Assembly (NCBI GenBank): GCA_947488595.1
Contig: CANKZI010000027.1
Location: 1 to 34,272, forward strand
Direction of reading: 5' to 3'
DNA: 34,272 nucleotides
From: Flavobacteriaceae bacterium
GTDB lineage: Bacteria; Bacteroidota; Bacteroidia; Flavobacteriales; Flavobacteriaceae
Shown here: positions 23,998-30,208 of the stretch, piece by piece
Layout: the number at the start of each line of letters is the position of its first letter
How positions within the stretch are numbered: position 1 is the first letter of the stretch
Translations under genes and position numbers: made by a program
Notes under the pieces: generated by a model
The model's database searches: none
Told to the model about the DNA's origin: nothing
The model's input: the letters and a program-made list of their open reading frames with translations, nothing else

Positions 23998-25062
23998 ATG
24001 AAAAAAATGTGTTATTTGTTAATAAGTTGTTCATTATTAATGTCTTGTAAAAAGGAAGTAATTAGTACTTCACAACCTGCAATTATTTTTAATTCGGTAG
24101 ACGTAGATACAATTTTAAGTGACAGCATTTCGATTCGTGCAATCCTAATCGATAATGACAAAGTTTGGTATGCGGGCAATTATGGTAAATATGGTTTTGT
24201 AGATTTAAATTCAAAAAAAGCATTCAACGGATACATTGCAAAAGACACATTAATATTGGAATTCAGAAGTATTGCCAAAACTTCAAAGAGTATTTTTATT
24301 TTGAGTATCAGTAATCCTGGTTTATTGTACCGAATTACAAAAGATGGTAAACAAGTCGATTTGGTTTATGAAGAGCAAGGTGAAAAAGTTTTTTATGACA
24401 GCATGCAATTTTGGAATGATGACGAAGGCATAGCGATGGGTGATCCAACAGACGATTGTCTTTCGGTTCTTATTACCAAAGATGGAGGTGCGAGTTGGAA
24501 AAAACTGAATTGTAATCAATTGCCAAAAGTAGCCGATGGCGAAGCGGCTTTTGCAGCCAGTAATTCCAACTTGGTTATTAAAGACAATAACACTTGGATG
24601 GTTTCGGGTGGGAAAAAAGCACGCGTTTTTTATTCAGCTGATAAAGGCAATTCATGGTACGTTTATCCAACGCCAATATTGCAAGGCAAAAGCATGACAG
24701 GTATTTTTACAGCAGATTTTTATGATGCCAATAACGGTTTTGTTGCCGGCGGCGATTATGAAAAACCCAATCAAAATTTTACCAATAAATCGGTTTCTCA
24801 AGATGGCGGCAACACATGGCAGTTGATAGCAGAAAAAAAAGGTTTTGGCTATGCTTCTTGTGTGCAATATGTGCCCAAAAGTAATGCAAAGCAATTGGTT
24901 TGTGTTGGCGCTTCGGGTTTACAATATTCGTCAGATTCAGGAAATAACTGGAAATCACTTTTATCAGATGCCACACTTTATACAATTCGATTTCAGAATG
25001 ACAGTACGGCAATTGCTGCCGGAAAAAATAAAATTGTACGCGTAAAATTCAGAAAGCAATAG
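23998..25062 (+). CDS. Lipoprotein with Ycf48-like / BNR beta-propeller
   Basis: 354 residues. A lipoprotein signal with lipobox LMSC (Cys17) is followed by a predicted beta-propeller that carries four Asp-box type repeats: TKDGGASWKK, SADKGNSWYV, SQDGGNTWQL and SSDSGNNWKS. Such Asp-box propellers resemble Ycf48 and sialidase/BNR repeat proteins and often get the loose label oxidoreductase. No catalytic residues of a sialidase can be made out, so a binding or assembly role is more likely. It is presumably tethered to the outer membrane. Single plus-strand gene. Confidence 0.85.
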   Translation: MKKMCYLLISCSLLMSCKKEVISTSQPAIIFNSVDVDTILSDSISIRAILIDNDKVWYAGNYGKYGFVDLNSKKAFNGYIAKDTLILEFRSIAKTSKSIFILSISNPGLLYRITKDGKQVDLVYEEQGEKVFYDSMQFWNDDEGIAMGDPTDDCLSVLITKDGGASWKKLNCNQLPKVADGEAAFAASNSNLVIKDNNTWMVSGGKKARVFYSADKGNSWYVYPTPILQGKSMTGIFTADFYDANNGFVAGGDYEKPNQNFTNKSVSQDGGNTWQLIAEKKGFGYASCVQYVPKSNAKQLVCVGASGLQYSSDSGNNWKSLLSDATLYTIRFQNDSTAIAAGKNKIVRVKFRKQ

Positions 25063-25074
25063 GGCAGAAGCGAT

Positions 25075-25095
25075 AAAAGACATATTGTATCTTTT
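25075..25095. terminator. Weak bidirectional terminator between the lipoprotein and helicase genes
   Basis: AAAAGA (25075-25080) pairs with TCTTTT (25090-25095), with a partly paired interior, and T/A runs flank both sides. It is AT-only at its base, so weak, but it is the only candidate in the 40-nt convergent gap. Confidence 0.4.
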
Positions 25096-25102
25096 TTAAA
25101 TA

Positions 25103-26353
25103 TTAATACCAGCGCTTTTTATTTTGTTTCGCATTTTCTGATTTCCTTGATTTGTGCGCACCACCGCTTCGATTAGAATTTTTTTGAGGCGAAGAGGCAG
25201 TTTCTGGGGTGCCCTCATGCCAAGGATAGGGATGATTTGAAATGGTTTCAACATCAACTTTTATCAATTTTTGAATGTCTTTCCAATAACCATGCTCGTC
25301 TTTACTACAAAAAGAAATTGCAATACCGCCATTTCCTGCTCTGCCAGTTCGACCAATACGATGTACATAGGTTTCCGGAATATTGGGTAAATCAAAATTG
25401 ATTACATACGGCAATTGGTCAATATCAATGCCTCTTGCTGCAATATCGGTTGCTACTAATACGCCAACTTCTTTGCGTTTGAAAGCGTCCAAAACCCGTT
25501 GACGCGCATTTTGCGATTTGTCGCCATGAATGGCTTCTGCTGCAATTCCGTTTTTGCGTAACGCTTTGACCACATTATCAGCTCCATGTTTTGTTCTCGA
25601 AAAAACCAAAACATCCGATAGATTGTCGTTTTTTATCAAATGGTACAACAAATTTCGTTTTTCAGTTTTATCAACAAAATAAACTTGTTGGGTTACATTT
25701 TCAGCTGTTGAAGAAACAGGCGAAACCGAAACTGTGGCAGGATTTTTTAAAAACATTTCAGCCAACTCACGAATCGCAATGGGCATCGTAGCCGAAAACA
25801 AAAGCGTTTGACGGTTATTTGGTGTTAATTTGACTATTTTCTTTACATCATTTACAAATCCCATATCAAGCATTTGATCGGCCTCATCTAAAACCAAAGC
25901 ATGCAAATGGTCCAAATCAATAAATCCTTGTTTGTGCAAATCAAGTAACCTTCCGGGTGTAGCAATCAAAACATCAACTCCTTTTCGCAAAACATCTACT
26001 TGTGGTACTTGCGAAACACCGCCAAAAATAGTAAGTTGTGTTAAATTGGTGTATTTGCCATATTGATCAAAATTTTGTCCAATTTGAACCGCCAATTCGC
26101 GTGTTGGCGTTACAACCAAGGCTCTAATTTGTTTGGCTTTTTTGCTTGATCCAACAATGCGGTGCAATTGATGAATAATAGGTATGGCAAATGCTGCTGT
26201 TTTACCAGTTCCAGTTTGTGCACAACCAATCAAATCGCGGCCTTCAAGTACTAAAGGGATGGCTTGTTGTTGTATGGGTGTTGGTTCTAAATAGCCCAAT
26301 TCAAAAACGGCTTTTTGTATGCTGTTGGATAATTTTAAATCTTCAAATAACAT
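25103..26353 (-). CDS. rhlE: DEAD-box RNA helicase, RhlE type
   Basis: 416 residues with the complete helicase core. It has a Q motif (FEDLKLSNSIQKAV and PTPIQQQAIP), Walker A AQTGTGKT (45-52), PTRELAVQ (83-90), TPGRLLDL (132-139), DEAD (156-159), SAT (187-189), HGDKSQNARQRVL, and HRIGRTGRAG near 330. The basic, low-complexity C-terminus (SRKSENAKQNKKRWY) is the RNA-binding extension typical of RhlE. It unwinds short RNA duplexes during ribosome assembly and mRNA turnover, especially in the cold. A promoter box stands 44 nt upstream. Confidence 0.94.
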   Translation of the reverse strand: MLFEDLKLSNSIQKAVFELGYLEPTPIQQQAIPLVLEGRDLIGCAQTGTGKTAAFAIPIIHQLHRIVGSSKKAKQIRALVVTPTRELAVQIGQNFDQYGKYTNLTQLTIFGGVSQVPQVDVLRKGVDVLIATPGRLLDLHKQGFIDLDHLHALVLDEADQMLDMGFVNDVKKIVKLTPNNRQTLLFSATMPIAIRELAEMFLKNPATVSVSPVSSTAENVTQQVYFVDKTEKRNLLYHLIKNDNLSDVLVFSRTKHGADNVVKALRKNGIAAEAIHGDKSQNARQRVLDAFKRKEVGVLVATDIAARGIDIDQLPYVINFDLPNIPETYVHRIGRTGRAGNGGIAISFCSKDEHGYWKDIQKLIKVDVETISNHPYPWHEGTPETASSPQKNSNRSGGAHKSRKSENAKQNKKRWY

Positions 26354-26396
26354 AAATAAATGCTAAACGCACCCTGAATTGAGTACAAAATCGGTG

Positions 26397-26404
26397 CAAA
26401 TATA
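26397..26404 (-). promoter_or_regulatory. -7 element for rhlE
   Basis: TATATTTG on the minus strand, 44 nt before the rhlE ATG and inside the short gap after the 181-residue gene. A TTG lies 24 nt further up (26431-26429), longer than the usual 19-21. Confidence 0.55.
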
Positions 26405-26417
26405 GGCTTTTATTTTG

Positions 26418-26963
26418 CTAATCCTTGGCAAGCGCCGCTTTGATTTGCTGTAACGGTGTTGTTGTATAAATCAATTGTTCAATTATTTTTGTTCTTAACG
26501 TATTGACTTCCATATCAAAATGACTTGCCCAAGTTGTCGATTCAAACAATATTCGGATTTGTTTTACCACCTTTTCTGTTTCCGATGCGGTTCTAAAAGC
26601 TGGATTATTATCGCATGCGACATTGGATTTGTGCTGATAAAATACTTTTTTTAAATCATAATCAACTTCAATAAAATAGCATTTTTCGGTCTCGCTATCA
26701 GTATAAAAATCGCTCCAATTGGCATAACCCAAATGCGTTCGATTTGCATTTTTAATGCCATTGCTTTTCAAGTGCCACTTGCAATTCGCAGCTCTTCCCC
26801 AATGGTTAGAAAGTCTAAAAACTCCTTTTTCGGTAAAGTAATAAGCACTTCCAGATTTGCTCGTAAAATTGGGTTTTAATCCTTCAATTTTTTCAAATGC
26901 AACTTCTAAAAAGATACAGAAACTGTATTTATGAAAATTATATCTGTCGTAAATCTTTGGCAT
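26418..26963 (-). CDS. Conserved-looking protein of unknown function
   Basis: 181 residues, soluble, no signal peptide, no motif I can name. It has many aromatic and charged residues (HWGRAANCKWHLKS, FYTDSETEKCYFIEVDYDLK) and a helical C-terminus (TLRTKIIEQLIYTT). The only sensible ATG is at 26963. The -7 box at 26968-26975 ends just 5 nt before it, so the mRNA may start at or within a base or two of the ATG, that is, be leaderless. It is divergent from the 82-residue gene and shares a palindromic promoter region with it. Confidence 0.75.
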   Translation of the reverse strand: MPKIYDRYNFHKYSFCIFLEVAFEKIEGLKPNFTSKSGSAYYFTEKGVFRLSNHWGRAANCKWHLKSNGIKNANRTHLGYANWSDFYTDSETEKCYFIEVDYDLKKVFYQHKSNVACDNNPAFRTASETEKVVKQIRILFESTTWASHFDMEVNTLRTKIIEQLIYTTTPLQQIKAALAKD

Positions 26964-26966
26964 AAT

Positions 26967-27000
26967 GCAAATATAAGCACTAATTTAAGCTTATATTTGC
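26967..27000. promoter_or_regulatory. Perfectly palindromic divergent promoter region
   Basis: GCAAATATAAGC (26967-26978) and GCTTATATTTGC (26989-27000) are exact reverse complements separated by 10 nt. Each arm contains a perfect TATATTTG -7 box, minus strand 26975-26968 and plus strand 26992-26999, pointing outward to the 181-residue and 82-residue genes. No -33 TTG is seen at the right distance on either side. The symmetry could also be an operator for a dimeric regulator. Confidence 0.7.
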
Positions 27001-27011
27001 AAAAAAAAGTA

Positions 27012-27260
27012 ATGACAAAGTTAACAGCACAAAAAATGATGGACAAAGGGGTTTTTACTGGTCCAATACAAAAAGATGAAAACGGAAATTTTTTTTGTGG
27101 TGCTTATCTTTTGGACTATAAAATGGTGACTTCGGCATTTGTTGAAGGCGATTTGGTCACAATAAAATCTGTTATTGTTAATCCAAGCGACATTTCGTAT
27201 GCAACTTATCCAAAAAAGAGTAGGAATTTTGCTTTGGCCAATCAAAAGCCAGGTCATTAA
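27012..27260 (+). CDS. Small protein of unknown function (82 residues)
   Basis: The ATG at 27012, beginning MTKLTAQKMMDKGVFTGPIQ, is preferred to an upstream one at 26931, because the -7 box at 26992-26999 lies between them. The product is small, soluble, without a signal or a family I know. The sequence GNFFCGAYLLDYKMVTSAF and the closing YPKKSRNFALANQKPGH suggest a compact beta-containing fold. It is divergent from the 181-residue gene and shares its palindromic promoter, so the two are probably co-regulated. Confidence 0.7.
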   Translation: MTKLTAQKMMDKGVFTGPIQKDENGNFFCGAYLLDYKMVTSAFVEGDLVTIKSVIVNPSDISYATYPKKSRNFALANQKPGH

Positions 27261-27653
27261 AAATAGTTTTACTTCTATGTTATTTTTCTTTTTTTGAAAT
27301 CGGTGTTATATTAATTTTGAAAATAATTTGATACAATCAAAATGCACTTTTGCATCTCGCTGTAGTGCATATTAAATGATATTGTCTTGTAAAATAATGC
27401 TTGACAATTTTTTTCAAGGACAACATTCTTTTCGCAAGCATACGGAAAATATTCAGGAGATAAGACCCTAATGCAGCATTTCAATAATCTAAAGCTCCAA
27501 AAGATTATGTTTCGTAGCATCAGTTAAAATAGAAGATGATTTTGATTATGAATTCGTTTTGCTTTATGAAACTTAATGCAGTAACCACAAAATTATTAAA
27601 TTAGTAGGCGCGTCAAGTTGTAGAATTAATTATAGATTTAAATAATTTACAAT
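27261..27653. other. Non-coding stretch with a possible decayed gene
   Basis: No intact gene. Between about 27400 and 27575 on the plus strand, short in-frame pieces in different frames, NFFQGQHSFRKHTENIQEIR, then LMQHFNNLK and VKIEDDFDYEFVLLYET, look like fragments of one protein interrupted by stops and shifts. I cannot name the family, so this is only a suspicion. Confidence 0.3.
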
Positions 27654-28772
27654 TCACAAAGATTTTCTAAAAGTTTTTCTGCGACAAATTATTTTTGGGT
27701 CAAAATTTTTCCAAAGCAAATGGATGGCAAGATTATCTGCTAATTCAGGAGTACGAATGCAATTTTCGATTCCTTTTTCAGTAAAAGTTTTATGATACTC
27801 CTGAAATATAATAGCGGTAACGCCTTTGTTTTGGTATTCGGGATGAACACCTATCAAATAAAAAACAACATCTTTACTTTGTTTTTTTGCTTTGAGTAAA
27901 TGATAAAATCCAAATGGAAATAAGTGACCATTGGCTTTTTGTAATGCTTTGGAAAAGCTAGGCATCACAATCGCAAAAGCGACCAATCTTCCGTCTTTGT
28001 CCTCAACATATTTGATGTATTCTGGATTGATAAAATTGATGTATTTTTTTTTGAAATAGGCTTTTTGCACGTCTGAAATCGCTACGAAGGAAGATAAATT
28101 GGCATAAGAAGCATTGAACAAATCAAACATTTTATCGACATAAGGCATTACATCTTTGGTCGACTTAAAATTGATAGGACTAAGTTGGTAGCGCTTTTTA
28201 ACCAATTCTTGAATCTTATAAAAAAACTCCGGCTTTACATTCACAAACGGAAATTTATTTTCGAGGTATTCTTTTTCGGTGATAAATCCTAAAGCTTCAA
28301 AATGAGTTGCATAATAAGGCGCATTGTACCAAGTTATCATTGTGCCCAATTCCTCAAAACCTTCGGTGAGAACTCCTACTTTATCCAAATTGGAAAATCC
28401 CATTGGTCCTTCAACATGGTCCAAATCATTTTTTTTACCAAGTGCATACACTTTTTCTAATAATGCTTTGGTAACTTCGATATTGTCGATGGTATCAAAC
28501 CAACCAAAACGCACTTTTCTCTTTAGTTGGTGGTTCACTTCGTCCCAATTGATTATAGCGGCGATGCGACCAACGATTTGATTGTCTTTAAAAGCCAAAT
28601 AAAAATAGGCCTCAGCATTTTCAAAAGCTGGATTTTTGGTTTTGTCAAACGAAGCCAATTCATCGGCAATTATTGGCGGTACCCAATACGGATTGCCTTT
28701 GTATAAAGAGAACGGGAATTTTACAAAATCGGTTAATAATTTTTTGGTATCGGCTTGGATAATGCTAATCAT
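27654..28772 (-). CDS. GNAT-fold protein (N-acetyltransferase-like)
   Basis: 372 residues. A first GNAT-like part (about 50-165: AYFYLAFKDNQIVGRIAAII, then GPMGFSN and YYATHFEALGF) is followed by a second one (about 200-365) with VVFYLIGVHPEYQNKGVTAI (302-321), the acetyl-CoA pyrophosphate-binding pattern, and a C-terminal RRKTFRKSL. The family is widespread in this phylum, sometimes mislabelled GTP cyclohydrolase. The substrate is unknown. Its ATG overlaps the stop of the outer-membrane protein gene by one base (TAATG), so the two are made together. Confidence 0.82.
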   Translation of the reverse strand: MISIIQADTKKLLTDFVKFPFSLYKGNPYWVPPIIADELASFDKTKNPAFENAEAYFYLAFKDNQIVGRIAAIINWDEVNHQLKRKVRFGWFDTIDNIEVTKALLEKVYALGKKNDLDHVEGPMGFSNLDKVGVLTEGFEELGTMITWYNAPYYATHFEALGFITEKEYLENKFPFVNVKPEFFYKIQELVKKRYQLSPINFKSTKDVMPYVDKMFDLFNASYANLSSFVAISDVQKAYFKKKYINFINPEYIKYVEDKDGRLVAFAIVMPSFSKALQKANGHLFPFGFYHLLKAKKQSKDVVFYLIGVHPEYQNKGVTAIIFQEYHKTFTEKGIENCIRTPELADNLAIHLLWKNFDPKIICRRKTFRKSL

Positions 28773-29740
28773 TATGGTTTTTCTGGTTCAGGTTCTATTT
28801 GGTCTTTGCGTTTTTTCTTTTTGTCTTTTTTGCCTTTTTTATCCTTGTCATCTTCTTTTTTATCTTTACCGCTTTGAATTAAAACGGGTTTATAATTTTT
28901 GTCAAATCGCCATGAAACACCAATACCGCCATAAAAAATAGATGGAGTATCTTTAAAATTGGAAGTTACAGACGCGTCCAATTGAATATTTTCTTTAATC
29001 AAATAGGCAGCGCCACCACGAAAAAGCACATCTGAATAAAAATCACTTTTATAAGCTTGATTTTCTAAAAAACCAGACCATTTTTCGTTAAAACCTTTGG
29101 TTAATGTAATGACGTAGCCATAGCTAGGAAAATCGGTAGTTACCTTATCTACAATAATATTGGTAACAAAAACAAGTCCACCACTGAATTGATTTTGCGT
29201 CATCACCATGATCTTTGGACTTATAACTGGATCATTTTCAAAAGTATAAGGATTGTCGAAATTGAGGTTTACGCCTGCATAAGCCGCTACTGCAGGGATA
29301 AATTGGCGCCATTTGAATTTGTGATTGGCTTTCCAACTCATAATATTTTGCTTTTCTTCGTAGTTTTTATATGGATCATAAATCAAATATTTTGCTCCAA
29401 TTATAGTTTGTTTTAAAGCACTACGACCTTCGGTACCTAATGCGGTTTGGTAGGAATCTGTTTGGTGTTGCAATTCTAAAATAAATTCTAGTTGTTCAAA
29501 AAACAACCCCGCTCTAAAATTCAAATCAACGCCAAAACCAGTTGCCTTTGTTCCTAAAAGTGCATGTTTTTCATTGATTCCGTACAATCCGGATTCAATT
29601 TGATAAACGTTTTTTCCTACAGAAAATGCTGCCATCGATTCACCAGGACGATTCGAATTGATCACATCGGTAAATTGTCCGAATGACGAAATGGTTGTAA
29701 AAACAGTAATTGCGATAGCCAATAATTTGGTTTTGAACAT
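28772..29740 (-). CDS. Outer-membrane beta-barrel transporter-like protein (Phenol_MetA_deg type)
   Basis: 322 residues: signal peptide (1-21, ends SFG), an NSNRPGES start and VYQIESGLYG, the opening pattern of the MetA-pathway/transporter barrel family, then alternating beta-strands to about residue 285 (IFYGGIGVSWRFD). A Lys/Asp/Glu-rich tail (GKDKKEDDKDKKGKKDKKKK, then acidic) extends beyond the barrel and must lie in the periplasm or be exposed. It is coupled by TAATG to the GNAT-fold gene, an unexpected outer-membrane/cytoplasm pairing. No substrate can be named. Confidence 0.8.
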   Translation of the reverse strand: MFKTKLLAIAITVFTTISSFGQFTDVINSNRPGESMAAFSVGKNVYQIESGLYGINEKHALLGTKATGFGVDLNFRAGLFFEQLEFILELQHQTDSYQTALGTEGRSALKQTIIGAKYLIYDPYKNYEEKQNIMSWKANHKFKWRQFIPAVAAYAGVNLNFDNPYTFENDPVISPKIMVMTQNQFSGGLVFVTNIIVDKVTTDFPSYGYVITLTKGFNEKWSGFLENQAYKSDFYSDVLFRGGAAYLIKENIQLDASVTSNFKDTPSIFYGGIGVSWRFDKNYKPVLIQSGKDKKEDDKDKKGKKDKKKKRKDQIEPEPEKP

Positions 29741-29776
29741 ATATCAGTCTTTTAATTTAAAATTTCGCACACACAC

Positions 29777-29784
29777 CAAAAGTA
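29777..29784 (-). promoter_or_regulatory. -7 element of the barrel / GNAT operon
   Basis: TACTTTTG on the minus strand, 36 nt before the ATG at 29740. A -33 half is not evident. Confidence 0.5.
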
Positions 29785-29839
29785 ATATAATTTATTATTT
29801 ATTTAAGATTCATAATTTAATTTTAAAATTGCAATTTGT

Positions 29840-29847
29840 TAAATTTG
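29840..29847 (+). promoter_or_regulatory. -7 element of the DUF4834 / YfhO / GT4 run
   Basis: TAAATTTG, 16 nt before the ATG at 29864, a match to TAnnTTTG. No -33 TTG is visible in the AT-only sequence upstream. Confidence 0.45.
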
Positions 29848-29863
29848 AAAAATTTTATTCATT

Positions 29864-30127
29864 ATGCAAACAGCCAGTTTTGAGGGACTTTTAAAAGCGA
29901 TATTTTATATTTTGATTTTTTATTATGTTTTTAAATTCGTTGCTAAATTATTATTGCCAGTTCTTGTGAAAAAAGTAGTTCAAAAAGCGGGCGAAAATTT
30001 TCGGCAGCAATACCAATCGCAACAGCAACAAAATCATGATGAAGTGATTACAAATACTTCAAAAAGCAACAAACCTCGCGAAACCAAAAAAGTGGGGGAG
30101 TACGTAGATTATGAAGAAATTGATTAA
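29864..30127 (+). CDS. DUF4834 family small membrane protein
   Basis: 87 residues. One membrane helix near the N-terminus (about 9-36, LLKAIFYILIFYYVFKFVAK, then LLLPVLVKKV) is followed by a Gln-rich linker (RQQYQSQQQQNHDE) and a conserved-looking end, KKVGEYVDYEEID. Such DUF4834 proteins occur in most Flavobacteriaceae next to the YfhO-type gene, as here, 81 nt upstream. Function unknown; an adaptor for the envelope glycan machinery is only a guess. Confidence 0.85.
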   Translation: MQTASFEGLLKAIFYILIFYYVFKFVAKLLLPVLVKKVVQKAGENFRQQYQSQQQQNHDEVITNTSKSNKPRETKKVGEYVDYEEID

Positions 30128-30208
30128 GTTTGCAGTGTTCTCGTTTTATTGTGGCAATCCTGTTTTGATTGATTTTCAATACAAACAAAACCATAAACTG
30201 TAATTTTA

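Noticed and set aside
27311..27520. 69-codon minus-strand frame
   Set aside because: It lies antisense to the possible relic and has a Cys-rich, patternless translation.
30111..30203. 30-codon plus-strand frame overlapping the DUF4834 stop (MKKLIKFAVFSFYC...)
   Set aside because: The signal-like start and position before YfhO are suggestive, but it overlaps the conserved end of DUF4834 and has no independent evidence.
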